Assembly: GCA_028279185.1 (NCBI GenBank)
Contig: JANQSS010000226.1
Location: 62,001-126,000, forward strand
Direction of reading: 5' to 3'
Origin: Saprospiraceae bacterium
GTDB lineage: Bacteria; Bacteroidota; Bacteroidia; Chitinophagales; Saprospiraceae
DNA: 64,000 nucleotides
The notes beneath the pieces are model-generated. The model saw only the letters and a list, made by a program, of their open reading frames with translations. It was not told the origin of the DNA and made no database searches. A program made the position numbers and the translations under genes. The first letter of the stretch is position 1. Each line of letters begins with the position of its first letter. This document shows, piece after piece, positions 18,098 through 27,277 of this stretch.

Positions 18098-20890
18098 ATG
18101 AACCGAATTAGTATTCTCGCACTACTTTCTTTTTGTTGCTGGATGGTAAATGTATCATCAGCCCAAACCAATAAATTCATCAATATTTCCGGAAACCTTG
18201 CTGATAGTATTTCTCAGGAAGCGTTGGTTAGTGCGACCGTCGTGCTCATGCAACCTGCGGATTCGGTCATGGCATCTTTTAATATCACAAATACCGACGG
18301 TAAGTTTATACTTCGTCGGGTTTCGCCAGGAGACTATTGGCTCCAAATTACATACATTGGCTATGAACCCATCAATAGGACCCTTGTCGTTGCAGGGGAT
18401 CAAAAGGATATGACATTAGGAACAATATTGATGCACCCCGCTACGGAAATGCTAGATGGGGCAACCATTACAGATGAGCGCATAGCAGTCCGAGTTAAGA
18501 AGGACACGATTATTTATAATGCAGATGCTTTTAAAACGCAGCCTAATGACGTTGTAGAAGACCTATTAAAAAAGATGCCTGGCATTGAAGTCGAAAGTGA
18601 TGGAACCATTACGGCTGAAGGCGAGGAAGTTGAAAAAATATATGTTGATGGAAAGGAATTCTTTGGAAGTGACCCAAAAGTTGCGACGAAAAACCTACCG
18701 GCGAGAGCGATTAAAGAGGTTCAGGTATTCGATAAAAAATCAGAGATGGCTCAGTTCTCCGGAATAGATGATGGAATCAGATCTAAAACGATAAATCTCA
18801 AGTTAAAGGATGAGTTTAAAAAAGGGGCCTTTGGAAGCATAACAGGCGGGATAGGTACAGAAGAACGATACAATGGAAAGTTTAATATTAATTCGTTCAA
18901 TAAAAAAACGCAGCTGTCATCGCTAGGACAAATCAATAATATAAATGAGCAGGGTTTCTCATTTAACGAATACATCAACTTTATGGGGGGCATGTCGAAT
19001 CTCATGCGCAACGGCCGAGTTAGAATAAATTCAGCCACTTCAGCCATACCCATTTCCGGCGGACTTTCAAATGGTGATACCCGGACAGCAGGGGCAGGAT
19101 TTAATTTAAATCACGAGTTGTCTAAAAAGACGCAAGTAAGCGGTACATACTTCTATAGCAACCTGGATAATTTGATCGAAGAAGATCGAAATAGAAATTT
19201 CTTCCAAGATCGAGGATCCTTTGACGTGCAAGAATTTGAATCTACGGACACAAAAAACCAGAGCCATCGAATTTCCGGAAGAATAGACCATGAAATTGAT
19301 TCGACACAAACATTAAAATTTACAACGGCGTATTCTTACAATGATATTGCCTATGAATCTGTATTAAATTCAAGAAGCTTTAATGGAAATACCTTGAAAC
19401 TTCAAAATACAAGTGATGTTACAAACCAAGCCGAAGGGCAAAACCATAGCTTCGATGCGAATTTAACATATCGGAAGAAGTTCAAAAAGAATGGTCGCTC
19501 TGTGACATCCACGCTTTCTTATGCGCTTTCACCAAGTGATCAAGGTGCCGACCTGGAATCCGAGAATACATTTTATAATCGTGATAGCACGAGCCTGCAA
19601 TCATTCTCGCAGGTACAAGATGAAGAGTTACGGGAGCAGGAGGTGGAATGGTCGACAACATGGACAGAACCACTTGGTGGACGCAAATACCTTGGTCTTA
19701 CGTACGCATATACACGGGCGGACAATGATGCGGATAAAGAAGTTTTTGATGTCGATCCGGATGGAAATGAAACGATCAATGCTGAATTGAGTAATGCTTT
19801 TGATCAATTAACTACTTACCATCTTGGTGAGGTTGGATTTAGATGGCTTTTTGATAAAACGAATGTGAATGCTAAAATTGGCATTCAACGATCAGCATTA
19901 TCAGGAGATATCGTAGGACAGACTGTACCCATCGAATCGGATTTTACGCATGTACTACCGAGTTTATCGTGGAATTACGATTTTAGTAGGACGAAGAGTA
20001 TTTCACTGAACTATTCGACCAATATTACACAACCCACCTTACGTCAATTACAGCCGATAGTTGATAACTCAGATCCGTTGAATATTTACATGGGAAATCC
20101 AAACCTAAAGCCAGAATATAGACATAACGTGCGCTTGCGATTTCGAAATTTTAGCCAGTTTTCGAATACCAGCCTTTTTGGACACATAAACCTTAATATT
20201 ACTGAAAATCAGATTGCAAATTCAACGACAATCGATGAACGATTTACACGGACCATAACACCGGTCAATATCGACAATAATTTACGCGCGTCCATGTGGA
20301 CATCCTTTTCTGCACCATTGCGCTTCATTGATTCAAAAATTCGATTGGCAATTGATGGTTCATTCAATGATGGACAAACATTTATTAATGGTGAGGCAAA
20401 TGAAACTGAGCGTTTTACAAGTGGATTCAATATTTCAATTGAAAACAAAAAGAAAGAACTTATCGATTGGGCTTTTGGGTTTGAATATTCCAATTCAAAA
20501 ACATCTTATTCAAGTGGAAATCTGGTTAATCAAACTTTTAATAATCAAACGTATTGGGCAGAAATTACAAAGGATATTGGTACGTGGTCAGTTGGAACCG
20601 ATTTTAATATGACCGTATATGAAGACAATGCCTCAGATGCCAATCAGACGCTTCCCATTTGGACTGCATATGTCTCCAAATTATTGTTCAATCAGAAAAT
20701 AGAAGTTAAACTATCGGCCTTCGACATACTTGATCGAAATATTGGTTATAGCCAAAATGCGGACTTAAATTACATTGAAGAGGTTCGAAGTAATTCTATT
20801 GGACAGTACTTCATGGCAACTGTCGTCTATACAATAGGTACATTTAAAAATAATGCGTTTCAAATTACTGGACCTCGACGACGTCGTTAG
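18098..20890 (+). CDS. Outer-membrane beta-barrel protein, TonB-receptor-like (OMP_b-brl_3)
   Basis: A 930-residue outer-membrane protein. After a signal peptide (cleaved after VSSAQ, about residue 23) comes a carboxypeptidase-regulatory-like beta domain (residues about 28-115; NTDGKFILRRVSPGDYWLQITYIGY). Next is a plug-like region with MPGIEVESDGTI and VYVDGKEFF-type motif (IYVDGKEFFGSDP), and then a large C-terminal barrel of alternating hydrophobic strands ending in a basic GPRRRR tail. This is the architecture of the 'outer membrane beta-barrel family protein' that accompanies GLPGLI proteins. A consensus TonB box could not be pinned down, so TonB dependence is uncertain. It is probably co-regulated by the adjacent two-component system. 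It may import a ligand or take part in envelope stress response; substrate unknown. Confidence 0.88.
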   Translation: MNRISILALLSFCCWMVNVSSAQTNKFINISGNLADSISQEALVSATVVLMQPADSVMASFNITNTDGKFILRRVSPGDYWLQITYIGYEPINRTLVVAGDQKDMTLGTILMHPATEMLDGATITDERIAVRVKKDTIIYNADAFKTQPNDVVEDLLKKMPGIEVESDGTITAEGEEVEKIYVDGKEFFGSDPKVATKNLPARAIKEVQVFDKKSEMAQFSGIDDGIRSKTINLKLKDEFKKGAFGSITGGIGTEERYNGKFNINSFNKKTQLSSLGQINNINEQGFSFNEYINFMGGMSNLMRNGRVRINSATSAIPISGGLSNGDTRTAGAGFNLNHELSKKTQVSGTYFYSNLDNLIEEDRNRNFFQDRGSFDVQEFESTDTKNQSHRISGRIDHEIDSTQTLKFTTAYSYNDIAYESVLNSRSFNGNTLKLQNTSDVTNQAEGQNHSFDANLTYRKKFKKNGRSVTSTLSYALSPSDQGADLESENTFYNRDSTSLQSFSQVQDEELREQEVEWSTTWTEPLGGRKYLGLTYAYTRADNDADKEVFDVDPDGNETINAELSNAFDQLTTYHLGEVGFRWLFDKTNVNAKIGIQRSALSGDIVGQTVPIESDFTHVLPSLSWNYDFSRTKSISLNYSTNITQPTLRQLQPIVDNSDPLNIYMGNPNLKPEYRHNVRLRFRNFSQFSNTSLFGHINLNITENQIANSTTIDERFTRTITPVNIDNNLRASMWTSFSAPLRFIDSKIRLAIDGSFNDGQTFINGEANETERFTSGFNISIENKKKELIDWAFGFEYSNSKTSYSSGNLVNQTFNNQTYWAEITKDIGTWSVGTDFNMTVYEDNASDANQTLPIWTAYVSKLLFNQKIEVKLSAFDILDRNIGYSQNADLNYIEEVRSNSIGQYFMATVVYTIGTFKNNAFQITGPRRRR

Positions 20891-20893
20891 AAC

Positions 20894-21667
20894 TCATGAA
20901 ATACTGAAGTCGTCTGCGTCTTGATGAAAAGGAAAATTGGTGCGAAAATCCACTAACTTTTCATACGATAATTTTGCATAGATTATTTCATCGTGGTCAA
21001 ATCCCTGAGCAAGGTATGTTCCTGCCATATCTAAAATAGCGGATTGACCGTTATATGAATTATTGTTTGCGTCCTGACCAATCCTATTCACGCCAATGAC
21101 GTACGACAGATTTTCGATCGAGCGTGCGCGCAAGAGGGTAGACCATGCCTGAACGCGAGCCATAGGCCAATTGGCAACATAGAGCAAGACGTCATAGTCG
21201 GATTCATTGCGCGCCCAAACCGGAAACCGCAAGTCGTAACATACATTCAATCGAATACGCCAGCCGTTGACGTCAACGGTCTTTTTTACATGTCCGCCCG
21301 TATATTGCTTGTGCTCACCTGCCAACGTAAATAGGTGCCGCTTGTCATAGTGTTCAACTTCTCCAGAAGGGCGAACAAAAAGGAACCGATTAAAATATTG
21401 GTTATTTTCTTGAATGATGACGCTGCCTGCGACTACCGAGTCAAGCTGCTCGGCCATTTTATGCATCCATTCTATCGTAGGACCCGTCATGGTTTCGGCA
21501 AGCGGCTGTGGAGTCATGGAAAACCCAGTCGAGAACATTTCTGGTAATAGAACAATATCTACCGGTCTATCAATTGAGTCAATTTTTTGCCCAAAATGGA
21601 TATGGTTGGCAACTGGATTTTCCCAACTTAATGTTGTTTGTATAGCGGCAATAGATAATTCTTGCAT
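20894..21667 (-). CDS. Omega-amidase, nitrilase superfamily (YafV/Nit2-like)
   Basis: A 257-residue cytoplasmic C-N hydrolase with the complete catalytic triad of the nitrilase superfamily: Glu43 in LLPEMFS, Lys109 in YDKRHLF and Cys143 in NVCYDLRFP. The Glu-Met-Phe-x-T-G-F and CYDLRFPVW signatures are those of omega-amidases such as E. coli YafV, which hydrolyse 2-oxoglutaramate or 2-oxosuccinamate to the oxoacid and ammonia. The gene lies 15 nt downstream of a methionine aminotransferase gene, which supplies exactly those oxoamide products when glutamine or asparagine is the amino donor. The pair thus makes the last transamination step of methionine salvage effectively irreversible. It converges on the barrel gene with a gap of only 3 nt. 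Confidence 0.92.
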   Translation of the reverse strand: MQELSIAAIQTTLSWENPVANHIHFGQKIDSIDRPVDIVLLPEMFSTGFSMTPQPLAETMTGPTIEWMHKMAEQLDSVVAGSVIIQENNQYFNRFLFVRPSGEVEHYDKRHLFTLAGEHKQYTGGHVKKTVDVNGWRIRLNVCYDLRFPVWARNESDYDVLLYVANWPMARVQAWSTLLRARSIENLSYVIGVNRIGQDANNNSYNGQSAILDMAGTYLAQGFDHDEIIYAKLSYEKLVDFRTNFPFHQDADDFSIS

Positions 21668-21682
21668 GATGTAATGCTTGCG

Positions 21683-22825
21683 TTATAAATTAGATAACAA
21701 CTTTCCCGCTTCGCGCAATGTCTGATCGGATTTTGCAAAGCAAAGTCGAATAAAACGATCGTCATGTCGGTCGTGATAAAAATAAGATATAGGGATAGCC
21801 GCCACACCATGTTCTCGTGCTAGCCGTTCACAGAATGACATGTCATCTAGGTCGCTTATTGATGAATAATTTAATAATTGAAAGTACGTTCCAGCAGTTG
21901 GAATGATATCAAATTTTGAATCCACCAGTGACTCGAGAAGAACGTCACGCTTGTTTTCAAAAAAATTGTTTAGCGATAAATATTCATTCGGGTCATCAAG
22001 AAAATTCGCAAGTGCATGTTGGACGGGTGTATTGCAAGAGAACACTAAAAATTGATGCACTTTTCTAAACTCCGCTGTTAATTTTTCAGGTGCAACGCAG
22101 TAGCCCATTTTCCAACCCGTATTATGGAATACCTTGCCAAATGAAAAACAAACAAGCGATCGCTTTTTTAAAGCCGGGTATTTTAGCGCGGTCTCATGAT
22201 TCGCCCCCTCGAATACCAGGTGTTCGTATACTTCATCTGAAAGTACAATGAAATCATATTTTTCAGCGAGTCTACTCAATTGTGCCATATCCGAAGCTGT
22301 CCACAAAGCGCCGGTAGGATTGTGCGGCGTATTCATAATGAACATTGAAGTGCGTGATGACAACTTGGATTCAATCTCATCCCAGTCTATCTCGAAACGA
22401 GGAGCACGCAGTTTTACAAAAACAGGGATACCCCCGTTCAATTCTATGGCAGGTAAATAGGAATCGTAGCAGGGCTCAATTACTAAAATTTCATCCCCCT
22501 TTTTTATCAAGGCCGTGATAGCGGTATAAAGTGCCTGTGTTGCACCTGCCGTAATAGTGATTTCCGAATCAGGATCACAAGTTACGTTGTACAATCTGCT
22601 AATTTTATCACTTAAGCAACGTCGCAGAGCCGGTACACCTGGCATAGGTGCATACTGGTTATGACCTTCGACCATTGCTTCGTTAACGAGTCGCATTAGC
22701 GTAGTCGATGGTGAAAAGTCTGGAAATCCCTGCGCCAAATTGATGGCACCTACTTCGTTTGCAAGCTTCGACATCACGGCGAATATACTCGTACCCGTAT
22801 TCGGCAATTTAGATGTTGTATGCAA
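21683..22825 (-). CDS. Methionine aminotransferase (YbdL-like, PLP dependent)
   Basis: A 380-residue fold-type I aminotransferase. Landmarks are AINLAQGFPDFSPS at the N-terminus, ITAGATQALYTA for cofactor phosphate binding, NTPHNPTGALW, the DEVYEHLVFEG segment contacting the pyridine nitrogen, and Lys231 (SFGKVFHNTGWKMGY) that forms the Schiff base. The closest known type is the methionine aminotransferase YbdL/MtnE-like group, which converts 4-methylthio-2-oxobutyrate to methionine. The adjacent omega-amidase gene supports this. The start is a TTG at 22825: an in-frame stop lies three codons upstream and the next ATG is only at residue 18, inside the conserved N-terminal region, so TTG appears genuine. 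Confidence 0.9.
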   Translation of the reverse strand: MHTTSKLPNTGTSIFAVMSKLANEVGAINLAQGFPDFSPSTTLMRLVNEAMVEGHNQYAPMPGVPALRRCLSDKISRLYNVTCDPDSEITITAGATQALYTAITALIKKGDEILVIEPCYDSYLPAIELNGGIPVFVKLRAPRFEIDWDEIESKLSSRTSMFIMNTPHNPTGALWTASDMAQLSRLAEKYDFIVLSDEVYEHLVFEGANHETALKYPALKKRSLVCFSFGKVFHNTGWKMGYCVAPEKLTAEFRKVHQFLVFSCNTPVQHALANFLDDPNEYLSLNNFFENKRDVLLESLVDSKFDIIPTAGTYFQLLNYSSISDLDDMSFCERLAREHGVAAIPISYFYHDRHDDRFIRLCFAKSDQTLREAGKLLSNL

Positions 22826-22885
22826 TTTGTTTTAATTTAGTGATTGAAGTGTGAATATAGGTAAGTTGTAAATTATCAGAATAAA

Positions 22886-23401
22886 ATGAACGTAATTAGA
22901 ATATTGATAGTAACAATATTTATTTTTGGGTGTCAAAATGATGACAGTATCATACAGCATGATTTTTCAATTACGGGTATTTTTTTATCTAATTGTGGGT
23001 TTGAATTTGAAACGGAGCAAACAATTGAACTTAACTGCTTTGATATTGCTTTAACGGAGTGGTGTGTGGAAGGTATAGAAGCGGAGCTTTGTAGTCAAGA
23101 TAATATTGGAATACTTCTTCATGAAGCACACATGAGCGGAGTGTCAATAACAAGCTGCGTAAAAATCACAGAAAAAAAGACGGATAGAATATCAGTGCAC
23201 TCCTTGCCGTTATCTTTGAACGATACTGTGAATTCGAATTTACTCTGGGAGAAAATTTCTGGGAGTGCAACTTTCATGGCAGACACAATGCCTTTTTTAC
23301 TAGCAAATAACTCTGATACGTTGAACTACAACTGGACACGTGAAAATTTGTATTTGGGAATTCGGTATCAAAATGAAGACTTGAACTATCGCTACGGTTG
23401 A
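22886..23401 (+). CDS. Small putative lipoprotein
   Basis: A 171-residue protein with a lipoprotein signal peptide: MNVIRILIVTIFIFGC, with the lipobox cysteine at residue 16 followed by QNDD. The mature part contains five further cysteines, is acidic, and shows no domain I can name. It is divergent from the aminotransferase gene (60-bp gap) and followed by a convergent lipoprotein gene, so it forms a single transcription unit. Composition resembles the other small lipoprotein at 10483-10962, but I see no convincing alignment. Function unknown. Confidence 0.65.
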   Translation: MNVIRILIVTIFIFGCQNDDSIIQHDFSITGIFLSNCGFEFETEQTIELNCFDIALTEWCVEGIEAELCSQDNIGILLHEAHMSGVSITSCVKITEKKTDRISVHSLPLSLNDTVNSNLLWEKISGSATFMADTMPFLLANNSDTLNYNWTRENLYLGIRYQNEDLNYRYG

Positions 23402-23538
23402 TTGGAATTCAAAATATTGGAAAATTACAGGGTATCAATTAAGGCAGGTGAGATATAAATTATTTAAGTCTTTCTCGATATATACAATCGCCTTATAGCA
23501 TTGCCAAGCGAGAGCGTGTTATTATCGACTTAATAAGT

Positions 23539-24414
23539 CTATTGTCGTGAAACTAGTCCTCGCGGAATGCCCAATTCCTGAAATTCCATTTCAATAGGCT
23601 CAACCGGAATGACATCAACAATGTCTTGTGAAAACAGACGGATTCCAAATGCCGCAGAGGCATCATCATCTGGAACGGGTTCTACTGAAATGAATGCGCG
23701 TTCGCCTAACAAATTGGGTGGAAACTGATTATTGCCCTCTAATAAGTCACCTCCGGGTGCATTATATCCAGCTTGAGGACCACTATATAGATCGGAAAGA
23801 TCAGCCATCAATGGGTCAGAAAATTTGCCCAATGAAAAAGTCGTGTCGTCGACTGTAACCCATGTTTCATACATCCAATTTGTATTTAGCGCCGGCAAAT
23901 CTAGCGTCGATTGACTAGTAGAGGTATTGAAATACCATAGTCCGGATGTCTCGTTGGAGAGTGGACCATTCGTCGGGGTAGAAAGAATATATGAGGCGCT
24001 TGAGCTTGAAAAATCAACATCAATTGCTCCACTGTTGGAAGGAAGTAAGACGGCACCTTTATTGACAAAATCGCCGGCCATAAAACGAACATTACTTGGC
24101 ACGTCCCCAATGGCATCTTCAACTTCCAAGGTTAGCAGAACGCCATCACCTGCAAGTAATCGTTCCCGCTCAAGTCCAAAAAGTGATTGAGACAAAATCC
24201 CGTTTGAAGCAACTGTAAAATCACCTAATAAGACGTATGATGTTCCTTCACGCAACCATAGTGCATAGACGTAGCCATCTCCGAGTTGTGTTATGCCACT
24301 CAGTTGGAGTGACAGTGTGCCAGAAGACATACTACCTTCATCATCATCGCACGCTACAAACATTGTCCCGATAATCAGGCAAATCAAAAGAGTTGAACTT
24401 CTCAAGTTTTTCAT
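23539..24414 (-). CDS. Putative lipoprotein with duplicated anti-sigma-K-like domain
   Basis: A 291-residue protein with a lipoprotein signal (MFVACDDDEG, lipidated Cys about residue 22). The mature protein appears to hold two related beta-rich domains. The first (about residues 30-120) reads LSLQLSGITQLGDGYVYALWLREG ... LLGDFTVASNG, in short pieces resembling the extracytoplasmic domain of anti-sigma-K (RskA) proteins. The second (about 150-240) repeats the theme with WYFNTSTSQSTLDLPAL, YETWVTVDD and LGKFSD. There is no helical zinc-binding anti-sigma region, so any sigma-factor role is unlikely; the fold may have been reused in a cell-surface lipoprotein. The start is the ATG at 24414 directly after a TTG. 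The domain parallel is by eye and uncertain. Confidence 0.65.
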   Translation of the reverse strand: MKNLRSSTLLICLIIGTMFVACDDDEGSMSSGTLSLQLSGITQLGDGYVYALWLREGTSYVLLGDFTVASNGILSQSLFGLERERLLAGDGVLLTLEVEDAIGDVPSNVRFMAGDFVNKGAVLLPSNSGAIDVDFSSSSASYILSTPTNGPLSNETSGLWYFNTSTSQSTLDLPALNTNWMYETWVTVDDTTFSLGKFSDPLMADLSDLYSGPQAGYNAPGGDLLEGNNQFPPNLLGERAFISVEPVPDDDASAAFGIRLFSQDIVDVIPVEPIEMEFQELGIPRGLVSRQ

Positions 24415-24513
24415 CAATTTCTAAACGTATTTAAAAGTGCAAATGTAGGTGTTAACGATGTAATGACAGAGCTAATAGCTAGGACTATGGTACGACTATC
24501 CAATCATTGATGG

Positions 24514-24822
24514 CTAACTTCTTTTCCGGCCAAAAATTCGAGAAAAGAATCGCTTTTCGAACTCCCAAAAGAATTTAAATTGTCCAAAAATGAACCCATA
24601 AAGGAGTAGTAATAAATTATAAACAGGTAAAATGAATATGTAGTACAGTATATAAAAAATCATCGAGGGGTCTTCACCTTGGAAAAGAGCACGTAAAATT
24701 GGTTTCTTAATAAAAACAACAGTCGTTCCTGTCAAAGCAAAAACGATTAAAATAATAATCACCTGACGTGGACTGACATTCCATCGCAATTGTAATTTCC
24801 TAACCCAAACTGGAATACCCAT
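24514..24822 (-). CDS. DUF6787 family small membrane protein
   Basis: A 102-residue membrane protein with the DUF6787 layout found throughout Bacteroidota: an amphipathic VRKLQLRWNVSPRQ start, one transmembrane helix (about residues 20-38), a second hydrophobic segment (about 52-80) and a conserved FGQFKFFWEFEKRF motif before a basic end. It lies 9 nt downstream of the beta-propeller lipoprotein gene on the same strand, so the two are probably co-transcribed. The biochemical role is not known. Confidence 0.75.
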   Translation of the reverse strand: MGIPVWVRKLQLRWNVSPRQVIIILIVFALTGTTVVFIKKPILRALFQGEDPSMIFYILYYIFILPVYNLLLLLYGFIFGQFKFFWEFEKRFFSRIFGRKRS

Positions 24823-24831
24823 AATTCTACT

Positions 24832-25941
24832 TTATTCTACCCAATCCGCAATAAATACATTTGTAGCACGTGTTCCACCATTAAATCGATTTGATGAAAA
24901 CACCAATTTAGTACCGTCCGGCGAAAACATCGGAAAAGAATCAAAGGTATCATCATAGGTTATCTGTTCCAATCCCGAGCCATCTATGTTTATCATGTAT
25001 AGGTTAAAAGGGAATCCTCGTTCACTTTCGTGATTAGAGGAGAAAATTATTTTTTTACCGGAAGGATGAAAAAATGGCGCCCAATTGGCATTTCCTAAAT
25101 CAGTGATTTTACGTAAATTACTTCCATCAACATTGCACACATATAGCTCCATTTCAGTTGGCTGCACGAGACCTTGTTTTAATAAGTTTTTATATGTTGA
25201 TTGCTCCTCTTCAGTCTTTGGGCGTGAGGATCGGAATATCAGCTGCTTTCCATCCGGACTAAAAAAAGCCCCTCCATCATACCCTAATTCAAAGGTTACC
25301 TGGCGCACGTCGCTGCCATCCAATCTCATCGTATACAACTCCAGATCTCCAGTTCGCATGCTCGTGAACACGATCAGGTCTCCATTTGGGCTAACCGTTG
25401 GTTCGGCATCATATCCAGGTGTTGTCGTCAAGCGTTTCGTCGTATTGCCCTTTAAATCTGCCAGGTATATATCAAATTCGGGATAGATCGGCCAAACATA
25501 TTTTCCATCTGGGCTTCTATGCGGTGCCTCCGGACATGTTTCGTGTTCTGCATGTGTTGAGGCATAGATGATTTCTTTATTTCCTGGCATAAAATAGGAA
25601 CACGTTGTACGCCCTTTGCCGGTACTCAACATTGGAAGTTTTCCATCTGGGCTTAACGGTTTTGTCAAATCATACAAGAAAATTTGATCACAAGGAATAC
25701 CCCAGTCCTCATTCGTTATTTGTAATACAAGCTTGCTGTTGTCAAAGCTCCAATAGGCCTCAGCATTATCTCCGCCAAAGGTGAGTTGACGAACGTTTTT
25801 TAGGTGTTTTTCCTGTTCATATCGTTTATCATCTGGCCCAATGAAGTCTCCTAAAGCCTGATCTGCTGTAGGTTGGTGTACTTTACAGGCGCCAAAAGTG
25901 AGCAGGATGAAAACAAATGAGATGTATAACTTATTTATCAT
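24832..25941 (-). CDS. TolB-like beta-propeller lipoprotein (PD40/WD40-like repeats)
   Basis: A 369-residue exported protein with a lipobox (TFGAC, Cys about residue 19) and a series of PD40-type blades: AYWSFDNSKLVLQ, EPTVSPNGDLIVFTS, GAFFSPDGKQLIFRSSR, WAPFFHPSGKKIIFSSN and FPMFSPDGTKLVFSSNR. Each blade has the S-P-D/N-G-x-x-I/L-x-F core seen in TolB. The frame is open to 25998, but the ATG at 25941 gives the proper lipoprotein signal and is preferred. It is divergent from an M28 peptidase lipoprotein gene with a gap of 94 bp, and upstream of the DUF6787 gene. In Bacteroidota such stand-alone propellers are commonly outer-membrane or periplasmic binding proteins; the ligand is unknown. Confidence 0.85.
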   Translation of the reverse strand: MINKLYISFVFILLTFGACKVHQPTADQALGDFIGPDDKRYEQEKHLKNVRQLTFGGDNAEAYWSFDNSKLVLQITNEDWGIPCDQIFLYDLTKPLSPDGKLPMLSTGKGRTTCSYFMPGNKEIIYASTHAEHETCPEAPHRSPDGKYVWPIYPEFDIYLADLKGNTTKRLTTTPGYDAEPTVSPNGDLIVFTSMRTGDLELYTMRLDGSDVRQVTFELGYDGGAFFSPDGKQLIFRSSRPKTEEEQSTYKNLLKQGLVQPTEMELYVCNVDGSNLRKITDLGNANWAPFFHPSGKKIIFSSNHESERGFPFNLYMINIDGSGLEQITYDDTFDSFPMFSPDGTKLVFSSNRFNGGTRATNVFIADWVE

Positions 25942-26035
25942 TAGTTGGTAATTTGTTGGCCAAAAGACAATATTTGTGCTATTCTTTGGCGACCACAAAG
26001 AAAATCATTACCCACCATAAACCCATTAAATTGAA

Positions 26036-27277
26036 ATGATGTTTTACAGATTATTTACACTCCTGTTACTTCTATCGGCGGTGGCTTGCTACAATCCCCT
26101 TTATTTATATCAACAAAAGGAACGTGGCACGGACGACGCTATGTTATATACCGATGTTGCTTTTCTTGCTCATGATGATCAAGAAGGCCGGGCGACAGGC
26201 ACCAAAGGAGAGCGAACAAGCGCCAAGTATATTGCAGAACGTATGCGGCGCATAGGACTTGAACCGGCTGGAGAAGGCTTGTCCTACCTTCAGTCTTTTG
26301 ATTTTAGCGGCAACCCGCATGTCCCACAGGACGAAACGTCAACTGGAATCGGCTATAATGTGCTTGGATTTATGGACAATCCAGGTGAATCTGTCATTGT
26401 AATTGGTGGACACTATGATCACCTTGGACATGGAGGTTTCGGGTCTTTGCATGTTGGAGAACCAGCAATTCACAACGGTGCGGATGATAATGCAAGCGGT
26501 ATCGCAGTCATGCTATGGCTTGCTGAAAAGTTGCAAGATTCTCCGATTCAGAGTGATATATTATTCATAGCTTTTTCGGGAGAAGAATATGGTCTTCTTG
26601 GATCCAATTATTTTACAAAATCAGTTCTCGGAGCAAACCACAAGTATAAATTCATGATTAACATGGACATGGTTGGTAGACTCGATGAAATGCGGGGTGT
26701 TGCAATTAATGGAGTAGGGACAAGCCCAATTTGGAATATCGTCATTGGTGAATCAAATATTGATAATTTAAAAATTGTCAGTTCCGAATCCGGTTCTGGT
26801 GCTTCTGATCATTCTTCTTTCTATCACAATGATATTCCCGTGTTGCATTTTTTTACAGGACAACATGCGGATTATCATAAGCCGAGTGATGACACCGAAA
26901 AGATAAATTTTGATGGGATGGAAAAGGTAGCGCAATTAATTCTTGGTATTGTTGAAAACGCAGATGAATTCCATGATATGCGCTTCACAAAAACTAAGGA
27001 TATCGACCGCACCAGTATGTCCTTCAAAGTGACAATGGGTGTCATGCCGGATTACTTATTCGATGGAAAAGGAATGCGTATTGATGGTGTGCTCGAGGAT
27101 CGACCGGCGAAACGTGCCGGTCTTCTCAAGGGAGACATCGTCATACAAATGGGGGACCACATTGTGGAAGATATTAATTCGTACATGGAAGCACTTAATC
27201 AACACGAACCAGGACAAGAAGTTACGGTACGTGTTAAACGAGGTAGCGAAGAAAAAAGTGTGCTTCTCAAATTTTAA
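26036..27277 (+). CDS. M28 family aminopeptidase lipoprotein with C-terminal PDZ domain
   Basis: A 413-residue exported zinc peptidase. The lipobox SAVAC places lipidated Cys at residue 18. The M28 catalytic domain shows the binuclear zinc ligands in order: His in VIGGHYDHLGHG, bridging Asp in HNGADDNASG, catalytic and ligand Glu pair in FSGEEYGLLGS, Asp in MINMDMVGRLD and His in ADYHKPSDD. A PA-like insertion is absent. Residues about 310-413 form a PDZ domain (GMRIDGVLEDRPAKRAGLLKGDIVIQMGD). Such proteins trim peptides in the periplasm or at the outer membrane. The gene converges with the LytTR regulator gene, and one TTAA palindrome supplies both stop codons. Confidence 0.93.
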   Translation: MMFYRLFTLLLLLSAVACYNPLYLYQQKERGTDDAMLYTDVAFLAHDDQEGRATGTKGERTSAKYIAERMRRIGLEPAGEGLSYLQSFDFSGNPHVPQDETSTGIGYNVLGFMDNPGESVIVIGGHYDHLGHGGFGSLHVGEPAIHNGADDNASGIAVMLWLAEKLQDSPIQSDILFIAFSGEEYGLLGSNYFTKSVLGANHKYKFMINMDMVGRLDEMRGVAINGVGTSPIWNIVIGESNIDNLKIVSSESGSGASDHSSFYHNDIPVLHFFTGQHADYHKPSDDTEKINFDGMEKVAQLILGIVENADEFHDMRFTKTKDIDRTSMSFKVTMGVMPDYLFDGKGMRIDGVLEDRPAKRAGLLKGDIVIQMGDHIVEDINSYMEALNQHEPGQEVTVRVKRGSEEKSVLLKF

